Below are positions 16,338 through 25,304 of a stretch of 64,000 nucleotides of DNA, in pieces (the first letter of the stretch is position 1; each line of letters starts with the position of its first letter). Where the stretch lies: positions 682,001-746,000 of the forward strand of contig NZ_CP078076.1 of assembly GCF_023101165.1 (NCBI RefSeq). The letters are read 5' to 3'. A program made the translations under genes and the position numbers. The notes beneath the pieces were generated by a model. That model was not told the DNA's origin. It ran no database searches and was given only the letters and a program-made list of their open reading frames with translations. This DNA is from Microbacterium sufflavum (lineage in GTDB: Bacteria > Actinomycetota > Actinomycetes > Actinomycetales > Microbacteriaceae).

Positions 16338-17249
16338 ACGCAGGCGGTGCGTGATCGACAGGTCGTCGAAGCACACGATGAGCGCGTAGCCGACGCCCGC
16401 GCGCGGTCCCGCCAGCACGCCCGCCTCGGCGCGGACACCGCGGTCGCGGCCGGTCTTGTTCACGAACAGCAGCCCGTGCGCGTCGTGGTCGTGCGCGAAC
16501 GGGTCGAGCCCGGTCGCGGAGGCCACCAGACTCAGGTCCTGGTTGAGGCTCAGCCACTCGGCCACCTGCGCGCTCACCGCGGCGTCGACCACCTGGGAGT
16601 TGACGAGCGCGGAGAACAGCCCGGCGAACTCGCGCGCCGACCCCACCGCCACCTGCGGCGCGTCGTCGGGGCCCCGGCGGTCGCGGAACCGGTCGAGCAG
16701 CGCGGTGCGGCGCAGGCCGAGCCCCTCGATGCGCTCGCGCACCCGGTCGTGCCCGACCTTGTCCAACAGGATGTTGACCGCGATGGGGTCGCCCGCGGTC
16801 GCGGCCAGCACCGCCAGATCTTCCAGCGGCAGCGCGGGAGCCCGCAGGTGCCGCCACAACCCGGACGACTCGACCGCGTCGACGCTCGCGCGCTCCACGA
16901 TCTCGAGCGGGTCGAGCGCTCCGGACTCGAACGCCGCCGCGACCTCGATCAGCAGCGGGACGACCCCGAGCCCGCCGACGGGCATGGTGACGTGGTCGTC
17001 GCCCGCCAGGACATGCACGTGCGAGTCGAGGTCGACCACGTGCACCGACACCTGGGCGCCCGCATCGGCCAGGCCCTCGAGAGCCTTGAGCGTGGCCGTG
17101 AACGACCGGCGGCCGAGGGCGGCCCGACGGGGCAGACGACGGCTCGTGCGCTGCTGCGAACGGCGCCCGCTCGATGACGCGGACGCGCCTCCCATCGACT
17201 CGGGGACCGGGGAGTTCCGGAACCCGTCGCCAGGCTCGAGTGCGGCCAC
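16284..17249 (-). CDS. Beta-lactamase-like protein with lost catalytic serine (pseudoenzyme)
   Basis: The 321-residue protein aligns with class A beta-lactamase-fold serine hydrolases: K-T-G is intact (265-267, in V-N-K-T-G-R-D-R-G), and the P-x-x-S-x-x-K-x-P active-site helix is recognisable as P-V-G-G-L-G-V-V-P (90-98). However, the nucleophile Ser is Gly93 and the general-base Lys is Val96, and the S-D-N loop reads G-D-P (153-155). It should therefore not hydrolyse beta-lactams; a binding or regulatory role is more likely. There is no clear signal peptide; the N-terminus is Ser/Arg-rich. It starts at GTG with a GAAGGA ribosome-binding site. Its 3' end is the insertion point of the adjacent cassette. 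Confidence 0.78.
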   Translation of the reverse strand: MAALEPGDGFRNSPVPESMGGASASSSGRRSQQRTSRRLPRRAALGRRSFTATLKALEGLADAGAQVSVHVVDLDSHVHVLAGDDHVTMPVGGLGVVPLLIEVAAAFESGALDPLEIVERASVDAVESSGLWRHLRAPALPLEDLAVLAATAGDPIAVNILLDKVGHDRVRERIEGLGLRRTALLDRFRDRRGPDDAPQVAVGSAREFAGLFSALVNSQVVDAAVSAQVAEWLSLNQDLSLVASATGLDPFAHDHDAHGLLFVNKTGRDRGVRAEAGVLAGPRAGVGYALIVCFDDLSITHRLRAHDAFRVLGVELMEYTH

Positions 17250-17359
17250 GCGTGATCCTTCGGGAGGGGGCTGATCGGCATGCCAAGGGAGTCGCTCCCC
17301 AGCGGCAGGGCTATCGTAACCCCACCGCCGGGGGACACCTCACAGCCTGAGGAGAATGG

Positions 17360-19324
17360 TCACCAGATGGTCACCCGCGACGCCTCGGGCAGCCACAGGG
17401 CATCGTCCGGCGTCACGTCGAAGGCCTCGTAGAACGCGTCGATGTTGCGCACGATCTGGTTGCAACGGAACTCGTTGGGCGAGTGCGGGTCGATCGTGAG
17501 CAGCCGCAGCGTCTCCGCCTCCCGGCTCTTCTGCTGCCAGACCTGCGCCCACGACAGCAGCAGCCGCTGCACGCCCGTGTAGCCGTCGATGACCGGCGCC
17601 TCCTGCCCACCCAGCGACAGCTCGTACGCCTGGAGCGCGATGCCCAGACCGCCGAGGTCGCCGATGTTCTCGCCGATCGTGAGGGCGCCGTTCACGTGAT
17701 GCTCCGCGTCCAGCCCCTCAGGGACGAGCTCGTCGTACTGGGCGATCAGCGCCTTGGTGCGCTCCTCGAACGCGGCACGGTCGGCGTCGGTCCACCAGTC
17801 CTGCAGACGTCCGTCGCCGTCATAGCGGCTGCCCTGGTCGTCGAAGCCGTGACCGATCTCGTGTCCGATGACCGCGCCGATGCCGCCGTAGTTCGCGGCC
17901 GCGTCGCGACCCGCGTCGAAGAACGGATACTGCAGGATCGCGGCGGGGAAGACGATCTCGTTCATCGACGGGTTGTAGTACGCGTTGACCATCTGCGGCG
18001 GCATGTGCCACTCGGTGCGGTCGATGGGCCTGCCGACCTTGTCGATGTTGCGGTCGTGCTCGAAGGTCGCCGCGCGACGCACGTTGCCGAGCAGCTCCTC
18101 GCGGTCGATCACGAGGCTGGAGTAGTCGCGCCACACCTCGGGGTGGCCGATCTTGGGCGTGAACGCGTCGAGCTTGGCGAGCGCACGCTGCCGGGTCTCC
18201 GCCGTCATCCACTCCAGCGTCTCGATGCTCTGCCGGTACGCCTCGATGAGGTTGCCGACGAGCTCGTCCATCGCGGCCTTCGCCGTCGGCGGGTAGTGCC
18301 GCTCGACGTACACCTTGCCGATCGCCTCGCCGAGCGCGCCCTCGGTGACCGAGACGCCGCGCTTCCAGCGCTCCCGGATCGTGGGGACGCCGGTGAGCTC
18401 GGTGCCGTAGAACGAGAAGTTCTCCAGCACCAGGTCGTCGGTCAGGTAGGGCGCGGCGGCGTGCACGACCTTGGCGCGCAGCCAGGCCTTCCAGTCGTCG
18501 AGGCGCTCGGCGGTGAGCAGCGCACCCAGCCCCTCGAAGAAGCTGGGCTGCGACACGACCACCTCGTCGAACGCGGAGGGGTTCGACGGCGTGACGGCCT
18601 CGCGCCACGGTGCGAGGTCGACGCCCGCGAGCTCCTGCAGCTCGTCCCAGGTCTTGAGGTTGTAGGTGGCGACCGCGTCGCGGCTGCGCACGTTGTCCCA
18701 GTGGTGGCCCGCGAGCTCGGTCTCCAGGGCGATGGAGCGTTCGGCCTGGTCCGCGGCGTCGGCGATGCCCGCCAGGGACAGCAGGCGCTCGAGGTGGGCG
18801 CGGTACGCGGCGCGCGTGTCGGCGAAGGTGTCGAGGCGGAAGTAGCTCTCGTCCGGCAGCGACAGCCCGGCCTGCACGAGCACCGGGATGTAGCGCTCCG
18901 GGTCTCCCGGGTCGCCGTCGACGTAGAGGCCGATCACCGCGGCGCGCCCGTCACGGTCGTACGCCCCCACGGTGCGCAGGAAGCCGGGGATGTCGGCGAT
19001 CGCGTCGATCTCGGCGAGGGTCTCCGCGAGCGGCGCGACCCCGGCGGCCGCGATGCGGTCGGTGTCCATGAAGCTCGCGAACAGGTCGCCGATCTTGCGG
19101 GCGAGCGTGCCCTCCTCGGCGTCCTGCGACTCCTCGATGATCGTGCGGACGTCTTTCTCCGCCTGCTCGGCCAGCAGGTGGAAGGAGCCCCAGCGCGCCT
19201 TGTCGCCGGGGATCTCGGTGCGGGAGATCCAGGCGCCGTTCACGTGACGGTACAGGTCGTCCTGCGGGCGGATGTCGGGGCTGAACTCGTCGAGGGCAAG
19301 GCCCACGGGAAGCGCGTCGGTCAT
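17360..19324 (-). CDS. pepO: M13 family zinc metallopeptidase (neprilysin/PepO-like)
   Basis: This 654-residue zinc endopeptidase has the M13 catalytic H-E-I-G-H (488-492), the third zinc ligand in G-E-N-I-G-D (Glu near 552), the substrate-binding N-A-Y-Y-N-P segment and the family ending V-T-I-W. Length equals that of complete M13 enzymes. There is no signal peptide or membrane anchor, so it is probably a cytoplasmic oligopeptidase such as PepO, which degrades short peptides. ATG 19324 is favoured because TAGGCT (19337-19332, minus strand) lies 7 nt before it; the open extension upstream has no homology. Confidence 0.93.
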   Translation of the reverse strand: MTDALPVGLALDEFSPDIRPQDDLYRHVNGAWISRTEIPGDKARWGSFHLLAEQAEKDVRTIIEESQDAEEGTLARKIGDLFASFMDTDRIAAAGVAPLAETLAEIDAIADIPGFLRTVGAYDRDGRAAVIGLYVDGDPGDPERYIPVLVQAGLSLPDESYFRLDTFADTRAAYRAHLERLLSLAGIADAADQAERSIALETELAGHHWDNVRSRDAVATYNLKTWDELQELAGVDLAPWREAVTPSNPSAFDEVVVSQPSFFEGLGALLTAERLDDWKAWLRAKVVHAAAPYLTDDLVLENFSFYGTELTGVPTIRERWKRGVSVTEGALGEAIGKVYVERHYPPTAKAAMDELVGNLIEAYRQSIETLEWMTAETRQRALAKLDAFTPKIGHPEVWRDYSSLVIDREELLGNVRRAATFEHDRNIDKVGRPIDRTEWHMPPQMVNAYYNPSMNEIVFPAAILQYPFFDAGRDAAANYGGIGAVIGHEIGHGFDDQGSRYDGDGRLQDWWTDADRAAFEERTKALIAQYDELVPEGLDAEHHVNGALTIGENIGDLGGLGIALQAYELSLGGQEAPVIDGYTGVQRLLLSWAQVWQQKSREAETLRLLTIDPHSPNEFRCNQIVRNIDAFYEAFDVTPDDALWLPEASRVTIW

Positions 19325-19385
19325 GCGCTCCAGCCTATGACGGGGGTCCCCCACGGTGTCGAGGGCGGACACGCCCCGACACGGA

Positions 19386-19949
19386 TCAGCGCGGCCGTCG
19401 CCCGAACAGCCGGCGACGCGGACGCGCGGGGGCGGCCTCTGCCGACGATGCGACCCCGCGGGCGGAGCGGCGCTCGCGCCACGCGGCGACCTCGGCCTCC
19501 ACGTCCCGCGGCGCCGTGACCACGGGCGGGCCGCCCTGCAGCTGCCGCCTGGCCTCGATCACGCGGCGGTTGAAGTCCTCGAGCACCGCCCGCACGTCGG
19601 ACTCTCGTCCGAGGAGGTCGAGCTGTCCGTCGAGCTCGCGGTCCTCCGTGCGCAGCAGCAGCGCGGGCGGCCCGAGCCCGGTGAGGTTCTCGGTCTCGAT
19701 CTTGCGCCGGATCCACCAGTCAGGGTCGTGGTGGGTGCCGAGCCCCTCGATGGGCTTGCCCGCACCGGGGAGGTCGTCGAAGTCGCCGCGGCGGATCGCC
19801 ACCTGGATCGCGCTCTCGATGAACGCCGCCCGATCCACGGCCGCCGCCGCACCAGGCGTCGAGGAGACGGTCGTCTCGTCGTCGGCCCCGTCGCCCGGCG
19901 ACCGACGGCGCGCGAGGTACCGCGCCGCCTCGTCTCGGGGATCGGACAT
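19386..19949 (-). CDS. DUF1992 (DnaJC28-like) domain protein
   Basis: The 187-residue protein contains the DUF1992 core: A-A-F-I-E-S-A-I-Q-V-A-I-R-R-G-D-F-D-D-L-P-G-A-G-K-P-I-like sequence around residues 40-70, followed by an L-L-x-R-T-E-D-R-E segment and a coiled helical region with a basic C-terminus. Bacterial members lack a J domain and have no assigned biochemical function. The ATG follows a strong GGAGG at 7-nt spacing. The gene lies between the M13 peptidase (same strand) and the divergent MATE gene. Confidence 0.85.
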   Translation of the reverse strand: MSDPRDEAARYLARRRSPGDGADDETTVSSTPGAAAAVDRAAFIESAIQVAIRRGDFDDLPGAGKPIEGLGTHHDPDWWIRRKIETENLTGLGPPALLLRTEDRELDGQLDLLGRESDVRAVLEDFNRRVIEARRQLQGGPPVVTAPRDVEAEVAAWRERRSARGVASSAEAAPARPRRRLFGRRPR

Positions 19950-20040
19950 GATGCACCTCCGCCGCATCCTGCTCTCCTCCAGCCTACGTGCGGTCCGGGG
20001 GCACGGCACGGGTGTCGGCGCGAGGTCATAGGCTCGGAGG

Positions 20041-21363
20041 ATGGCCGCGCGCACCTCCCTCAACCGAGAGATCCTGCGACTGGCGGTTCCGGCACTCGGT
20101 GCGCTGATCGCCGAGCCGGCGTTCCTCATCGTCGACGCCGCGCTCGTCGGCCACCTCGGCACCACGCCGCTCGCGGGGCTCGGCATCGCCGGCGCCGTGC
20201 TGCAGACCATCGTGGGCCTGATGGTGTTCCTCGCCTACTCGACCACCCCGGCGGTCGCGCGGCGCTTCGGCGCCGGGCAGCCGGACGAGGCCGTGTCGGT
20301 CGGGATCAACGGCATGTGGCTGGCCCTGGGCCTCGGAGCCGTGCTGGCCGTGATCGGTGCGGTGTCGTCACCGTGGCTCGTGTCGCTGTTCGGCGCGAGC
20401 GAGGCCGTGGCCGCCCAGGCCGACGAGTACCTGGTGATCTCGATGTGGGGGCTGCCGGCGATGCTCATCGTCTTCGCGGCGACCGGGCTGCTGCGCGGCA
20501 TGCAGGACACCATGACCCCACTCTGGATCGCCGGCCTCGGCTTCGGTGCCAACGCGCTGCTCAACTGGCTCTTCATCTACGGCTTCGGCTGGGGCATCGC
20601 CGGATCCGCGGCCGGCACGGTCGCCGCGCAGTGGGGCATGGTCGCCGCGTACGTGCTGGTGGTGCAGCGGCTCGCCTCCCGCCACAGCGCCTCGCTCCGG
20701 GCGCAGCGCGACGGCCTGCGCAACACCGCCACCTCGGGCGGATGGCTGTTCCTGCGCACGGTCAGCCTCCGCGTGGCGCTGCTGGCGACCGTGGCGGTCG
20801 CGACCGGGGTCGGCACCGACGAGCTCGCCGGGTGGCAGATCGTGTTCACCATCTTCTCCGCGGCCGCCTTCGCCCTCGACGCCCTGGCCATCGCCGCGCA
20901 GGCGCTGATCGGCAAGGAGCTGGGCGCCGGAGACGAGCAGCAGGTGCAGCGCGTCCTCGGCCGGACGGTCGCCTGGGGCGCGTGGTTCGGCGTGGCGGTC
21001 GGCGCTGTCATCGCCGCACTGTCGGGCGTGCTCGGGATCGTGTTCACGGGCGACCCGCACGTCGCGGCACTCGTGCAGCCGGCGCTGCTGGTGCTCGCGG
21101 TCGCCCAGCCGATCGCCGGTGTCGTGTTCGTGCTCGACGGTGTGCTGATGGGCGCGAACGATGCGCGCTACCTCGCGATCGCGGGCGGCCTGAACCTGGT
21201 GCCGTTCCTGCCCGCGCTGTGGATCATCGCGGCGACGGGAGTGGACGGCGCGGCTGGTCTGATCTGGCTCGCGGTGGCCTTCTTCGGCGTGTACCTGCTC
21301 GCGCGGCTCGGCACGCTCGGCTGGCGGGTGCGGTCGGGACGCTGGCTCTCCGCCGCCGCCTGA
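20041..21363 (+). CDS. MATE family efflux transporter (DinF-like)
   Basis: The 440-residue protein has about 12 membrane helices in two related halves. The MATE N-terminal signature is visible (I-L-R-L-A-V-P-A-L-G-A-L-I-A-E-P with V-D-A-A-L-V-G-H-L-G), as is the second-half counterpart A-F-A-L-D-A-L-A-I-A-A-Q-A-L-I-G. The sequence is closest to the DinF branch, which exports organic cations or other toxic compounds with Na+ or H+. TAGGCT (20029-20034) lies 6 nt before the ATG, so the mRNA is likely leaderless. It converges on a SpoU methyltransferase. Confidence 0.92.
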   Translation: MAARTSLNREILRLAVPALGALIAEPAFLIVDAALVGHLGTTPLAGLGIAGAVLQTIVGLMVFLAYSTTPAVARRFGAGQPDEAVSVGINGMWLALGLGAVLAVIGAVSSPWLVSLFGASEAVAAQADEYLVISMWGLPAMLIVFAATGLLRGMQDTMTPLWIAGLGFGANALLNWLFIYGFGWGIAGSAAGTVAAQWGMVAAYVLVVQRLASRHSASLRAQRDGLRNTATSGGWLFLRTVSLRVALLATVAVATGVGTDELAGWQIVFTIFSAAAFALDALAIAAQALIGKELGAGDEQQVQRVLGRTVAWGAWFGVAVGAVIAALSGVLGIVFTGDPHVAALVQPALLVLAVAQPIAGVVFVLDGVLMGANDARYLAIAGGLNLVPFLPALWIIAATGVDGAAGLIWLAVAFFGVYLLARLGTLGWRVRSGRWLSAAA

Positions 21364-21396
21364 CCGTCGCGGCGCGGCGGGCCGAACACGCGCGCC

Positions 21397-22089
21397 TCAG
21401 TCCGCGGCGTGGCGGCGACACCACTCGTACATGATCACGGCGGCCGCGGCGCTGGCGTTGATGGAGCGGGTCGAGCCGTACTGCGTGATCTCCACGTGCG
21501 CGGAGGCCGCGGCGAGCGCCTCGTCCGAGAGCCCCGGACCCTCCTGCCCGAACAGCAGCACGCACGCACGCGGCAGGTCCGCCCGGTCGACGGGGACGGC
21601 GCCCTCGACGTTGTCGACCGCGATCACGGGCAGCCCCTCCGCCGCAGCCCAGGCGGCGAACGACGCCACGTCCTCGTGATGCACGACGTGCTGGTAGCGG
21701 TCGGTGACCATGGCGCCTCGCTTGTTCCAGCGGCGGCGCCCGATGATGTGCACGGTGTCGGCGAGGAACGCGTTGGCGCTGCGCACGATCGAACCGATGT
21801 TCATGTCGTGCTGCCAGTTCTCGATCGCGACGTGGAACGGGTGCCGCCGCGTGTCCAGGTCGGCCACGATCCGCTCCATCCGCCAGTAGCGGTAGCGGTC
21901 GATCACGTTGCGGGTGTCGCCGTTGGCGAGCAGCTCCGGGTCGTACTGCTCCCCCTCGGGCCAGGCGTCCCGTCCTCCCGGCCACGGGCCGACGCCGTAT
22001 CCGGGCTGGGCGAGGGACCCGCCCGCGCCGTCCGGGACCGGGGCCGCGGAGTCGTCCGTCGCCGGGCTCTCGGGCGTGCGTGCATCCAT
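21397..22089 (-). CDS. SpoU/TrmH family RNA 2'-O-methyltransferase
   Basis: This 230-residue SPOUT enzyme would methylate a ribose 2'-OH in tRNA or rRNA using S-adenosylmethionine. The three SpoU motifs are clear: N-I-G-S-I-V-R-S-A-N-A-F (97-108), L-L-F-G-Q-E-G-P-G-L-S, and the knot segment G-S-T-R-S-I-N-A-S-A-A-A-A-V. The N-terminal 50 residues are low-complexity Pro/Ala/Gly. TAGCCT lies 6 nt before the ATG on the minus strand. The gene is divergent from mntH. The modified RNA position cannot be read from sequence. Confidence 0.9.
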   Translation of the reverse strand: MDARTPESPATDDSAAPVPDGAGGSLAQPGYGVGPWPGGRDAWPEGEQYDPELLANGDTRNVIDRYRYWRMERIVADLDTRRHPFHVAIENWQHDMNIGSIVRSANAFLADTVHIIGRRRWNKRGAMVTDRYQHVVHHEDVASFAAWAAAEGLPVIAVDNVEGAVPVDRADLPRACVLLFGQEGPGLSDEALAAASAHVEITQYGSTRSINASAAAAVIMYEWCRRHAAD

Positions 22090-22168
22090 CCCGCCAGGCT
22101 ATCGCCGCCCCACTGCCGCCTGTCTCGGCGGAGCGATCGTCGTCACCGAGGTGGCCCAGATCCGGATA

Positions 22169-22187
22169 TTTAGGCATACCGAAAAAT
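22169..22187 (+). promoter_or_regulatory. MntR-type operator copy 1 upstream of mntH
   Basis: TTTAGG-N4-CCGAAA followed by AAT is a near-palindromic box that repeats 28 bp downstream. A TATGCT -10 hexamer (22187-22192) begins right at its end. An MntR-like regulator with manganese-type ligands is encoded about 5.5 kb away. Binding is inferred. Confidence 0.65.
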
Positions 22188-22196
22188 ATGCTACGG

Positions 22197-22215
22197 TTTC
22201 GGTGTGCCGAAAAAT
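22197..22215 (+). promoter_or_regulatory. MntR-type operator copy 2 overlapping the mntH start
   Basis: TTTCGG-N4-CCGAAA (perfect 6-bp arms) plus AAT repeats copy 1 and overlaps the GTG start codon at 22204. With the -10 at 22187-22192, the transcription start falls inside this box, so repressor binding would block initiation directly. Confidence 0.65.
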
Positions 22216-23484
22216 CTCGTCGCCCCCGTGACACCGTCCGCCGCCACCGCCCCGCGCAGCCTGTGGCTGCTCGGCCCCGCCCTCGTGGCCGGTGTCGCGT
22301 ATCTCGACCCGGGCAACGTCGCCAGCAACATGACCGCCGGCGCGCAGTACGGCTACCTCCTGGTGTGGGTGGTCATCGCGGGAAACGTCATGGCCTGGCT
22401 CATCCAGTACCTCTCCGCCAAGCTCGGCGTGGTCACGGGGCAGAGCCTGCCGGAGGTGCTCGGTGCACGCCTGAAGCGCCCATGGGCGCGACGCGCGTAC
22501 TGGCTCCAGGCCGAACTGGTGGCCATGGCGACCGACCTCGCCGAGGTGATCGGCGGCGCCGTCGCACTGTACCTGCTGTTCGACGTGCCGCTGCTCCTCG
22601 GCGGCCTGATCACCGGGGCCGTGTCGATGATCCTGCTCACCGTGCAGAGCCGCCGCGGCGCCCGCCCCTTCGAGTTCGTGATCATCGGACTGATGCTCGT
22701 CATCACGGTCGGCTTCCTGGCCGGCCTGTTCCTCGCCCCGCCCGAGCCCGCGGGTGTCGTCGCCGGACTCGTGCCCCGCTTCGAGGGCACCGGGTCGGTG
22801 CTGCTCGCGGCCTCCATCCTCGGCGCCACGATCATGCCGCACGCGATCTATGCGCACTCCTCGCTCGCCCGCGACCGCTTCGGGAGCGCGGGTCTGCCCC
22901 ACGAGGAGGCCACGCGGACCGAGGCCTCCCGCATCCGCCGCCTGCTCACCGCCACGCGCTGGGACGTGTCGATCGCGATGGTCATCGCGGGGTCGGTCAA
23001 CCTCGGCATCCTCCTGCTGGCCGCGGCGAACCTCGCCGGGGTCGAGGGCACCGACTCCCTGGAGGGCGCGCACGCCGCCCTGGCCGCCGGTCTCGGTCCC
23101 GTCGTCGCCACGTTCTTCGCGGTGGGGCTGCTCGCCTCCGGCCTGGCGTCCACCTCGGTCGGCGCCTACGCGGGCGCCGAGATCATGCACGGGCTGCTGC
23201 ACGTGCGCATCCCGCTGCTCGCACGGCGGCTGGTGACCCTGATCCCCGCCCTCGCGATCCTCGGACTCGGCGTCGACCCCACCCTCGCGCTCGTGCTGAG
23301 CCAGGTCGTGCTGTCGTTCGGCATCCCGTTCGCGCTCATCCCGCTGGTGGCGCTGACCGCGCAGCGGCGCACGCTCGGGGTGTGGGCCAACCGCGCATGG
23401 ACCACCATCGCCGGCGTCGTCGCCTCGGTGCTGCTCATCGCCCTCAACGCCGCGCTGCTCTGGCTGGTGCTGACGGGGGCATGA
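22204..23484 (+). CDS. mntH: Nramp-family manganese transporter
   Basis: The 426-residue protein imports Mn2+ (or related divalent ions) with protons across the cytoplasmic membrane. The metal-binding D-P-G-N (35-38) on helix 1 and M-P-H (211-213) on helix 6 are both intact, with about 11 helices. It begins at GTG, with TATGCT 11 nt upstream and no Shine-Dalgarno, so it is probably leaderless or nearly so. Twin operator boxes flank the -10 and cover the start codon, indicating metal-responsive repression, most likely by the MntR-like protein at 27.7 kb. Its stop overlaps a possible ATG of the small membrane-protein gene that follows. Confidence 0.93.
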   Translation: MPKNLVAPVTPSAATAPRSLWLLGPALVAGVAYLDPGNVASNMTAGAQYGYLLVWVVIAGNVMAWLIQYLSAKLGVVTGQSLPEVLGARLKRPWARRAYWLQAELVAMATDLAEVIGGAVALYLLFDVPLLLGGLITGAVSMILLTVQSRRGARPFEFVIIGLMLVITVGFLAGLFLAPPEPAGVVAGLVPRFEGTGSVLLAASILGATIMPHAIYAHSSLARDRFGSAGLPHEEATRTEASRIRRLLTATRWDVSIAMVIAGSVNLGILLLAAANLAGVEGTDSLEGAHAALAAGLGPVVATFFAVGLLASGLASTSVGAYAGAEIMHGLLHVRIPLLARRLVTLIPALAILGLGVDPTLALVLSQVVLSFGIPFALIPLVALTAQRRTLGVWANRAWTTIAGVVASVLLIALNAALLWLVLTGA

Positions 23485-23504
23485 GCCCGGATAGGCTCGA
23501 CACC

Positions 23505-23807
23505 ATGCCCGCCGAGAACGCCCGCCGCACCGTCCGCATCCTCACCTGGATCGGAATCGCGACCGGGGTGATCGGGGCCGTGCTGATCGCGTTCCCGAAG
23601 GTCGTCGGCCCGCTCGGACCGTGGCTGCAGCTCGCCCTCGGCATCGCCACGCTCGTGCTCGCCTTCCGCGCGCGCAAGGTCGGGATCGCCGAGGTGGAGG
23701 GCTTCGACGGGCGCCTGTCGCTCGCCGCCGCCCTCCTCGGCTTCCTCGTGGTGTTCTTCGCGGGGCAGGTGGCGTTCGGCCTGCTGGTCGCCGTCGCGAA
23801 TCCGTGA
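23505..23807 (+). CDS. Small three-TM membrane protein, unknown function
   Basis: A 100-residue protein with three predicted membrane helices (about 10-28, 38-56 and 75-97) separated by a basic loop and an acidic loop. No family is recognised. Two starts are possible: ATG 23481, which overlaps the mntH stop (ATGA), and ATG 23505, which follows TAGGCT by 7 nt. I prefer the second because of the promoter hexamer seen before many genes here. Placement behind mntH suggests a loose link to metal uptake, but its own promoter argues for independent expression. It converges on the NhaC gene. Confidence 0.65.
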   Translation: MPAENARRTVRILTWIGIATGVIGAVLIAFPKVVGPLGPWLQLALGIATLVLAFRARKVGIAEVEGFDGRLSLAAALLGFLVVFFAGQVAFGLLVAVANP

Positions 23808-23808
23808 C

Positions 23809-25254
23809 TCAGGCCGCGACGAACCCCGTCACCAGATAGAGCACGAGCGAGAGCCCGGCCGCGATCCCCGCGTAGGGCAGGATCGCCAGCATGAGGTTGA
23901 TCGGCTTGATGCCGATCGAACGCGAGGCCAGGATGATGCCGTCGCCGTACAGGCACGTGGTGCTGCCGAGCGCGGCGCCCGAGAACACCGCGGCACCGGC
24001 CAGGATCGGGTCGGCACCGAGAGCGAGCGCCAGCGGCAGCACGACCGGGGTGATGACGGCCGCGAGGTCCCAGAACGACCCGGTCGCGTAGGCGTAGACG
24101 CCGCACACGGCGAACACGATCGCCGGCAGCAGAGCAGGGGTGAGCACGGGCTCGGTCACCTGGATCACGAACTCGGCGAGCTGCAGGGCGATGTTCATCT
24201 CCTGCACCATGAACGCGAGCACGGTGAGCACCATCACGAAGAGCATGCTCTCGATGCCCTCGAGCGCCGCGTCCAGCACGCCGCGCACCGAGAGCCGACG
24301 CTGCACGAGCACCAGCACGACCGTGACCGCGAGGGCCGCCGCGGTACCGGCGACCACGTTGGCGTCCGTCGCGATCGTGACGCCGACCAGCACGGCCATC
24401 GCGATCAGGAACGACCACGGCTGCGGCTTGCGCGCGGTGTCCGTGGTCGTCTCGAGCGCCACGGCGACGCGCTGCGCGGTCGAACCGTCCGCGTCGTCCG
24501 CGCGGAGCTCGGAGAGCAGCGCCGCGCCCTCGGCCCGGCGTTCGGCGTCTGTCGTGCCGAGCGGGAAGACGTCGCCGTCGCGCTCGGCGCGCAGCGCGTC
24601 CTTCTTGATCAGGCCGAGCTTCGGCAGCCAGCCGATGCTCATCAGCAGCGCCACCGCGATGGCCGCCCAGCCGAAGAAGATGAACGGGATGGACTGCAGG
24701 TAGGCCCCGAAGCCGCTGCCGCCGACGGTGACCCCCTGCGCCTCGAACAGGCCCGAGAAGAACAGTGCCCACGTCGACACGGGGACGAGCACGGCGATCG
24801 GGGCAGCGGTCATCTTCATGATCGCGCCGAGCTGGGTGCGGGGAACCCGGTAGCGGTCGGTCACCTGCTTCATCGACGTGCCGGTGGTGAGCACGTTGAG
24901 GTAGTCGTCGACGAACAGCACGATCGAGAGCAGGAACGTGAGCAGGGTCGACTTCCGCCGCGAGGTCACGAACCGCTCGACCCAGCGGGCGAAGTCGGTG
25001 ACGATGCCCGACTTCTCGAACAGCATCATCAGGATGCCAAACAGGGCGACGATCAGCAGCAGCCACTGCGCCGTCTCGTTCGACAGGGCCTTGCCGGTGT
25101 ACTCGACCCAGACGTCGAAGCCGCCCCAGCCGCCGAGGATCAGAGCTCCGGCGACGGTGCCGCAGAGGAGCGCGAAGAGGGTGCGGCGGGTGGCGACGGC
25201 GACCACGAGGATCACCGCGATGGGCAGGAGCGCGAGGGCGCCGAATTCGGGCAT
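23809..25254 (-). CDS. NhaC-family Na+/H+ antiporter-like transporter
   Basis: This 481-residue membrane protein has about 11 to 12 helices and NhaC-type signatures: L-F-V-D-D-Y-L-N-V-L-T-T-G-T-S-M-K near residues 115-131 and the distal G-S-F-W-D-L-A-A-V-I-T-P with G-S-T-T-C-L-Y-G-D-G. A hydrophilic loop of about 60 residues lies mid-protein. Relatives exchange Na+ for H+ or malate for lactate; others move small organic acids, so the substrate is open. It follows the amidohydrolase gene by 50 bp with a GAGGTG ribosome-binding site. Co-transcription suggests it may export or import the product or substrate of that hydrolase. Confidence 0.85.
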   Translation of the reverse strand: MPEFGALALLPIAVILVVAVATRRTLFALLCGTVAGALILGGWGGFDVWVEYTGKALSNETAQWLLLIVALFGILMMLFEKSGIVTDFARWVERFVTSRRKSTLLTFLLSIVLFVDDYLNVLTTGTSMKQVTDRYRVPRTQLGAIMKMTAAPIAVLVPVSTWALFFSGLFEAQGVTVGGSGFGAYLQSIPFIFFGWAAIAVALLMSIGWLPKLGLIKKDALRAERDGDVFPLGTTDAERRAEGAALLSELRADDADGSTAQRVAVALETTTDTARKPQPWSFLIAMAVLVGVTIATDANVVAGTAAALAVTVVLVLVQRRLSVRGVLDAALEGIESMLFVMVLTVLAFMVQEMNIALQLAEFVIQVTEPVLTPALLPAIVFAVCGVYAYATGSFWDLAAVITPVVLPLALALGADPILAGAAVFSGAALGSTTCLYGDGIILASRSIGIKPINLMLAILPYAGIAAGLSLVLYLVTGFVAA

Positions 25255-25304
25255 GGGGTTCACCTCGGTGTGAAAGGAAAGGGAGGGGGTGGTCGAGCCG
25301 GGGG

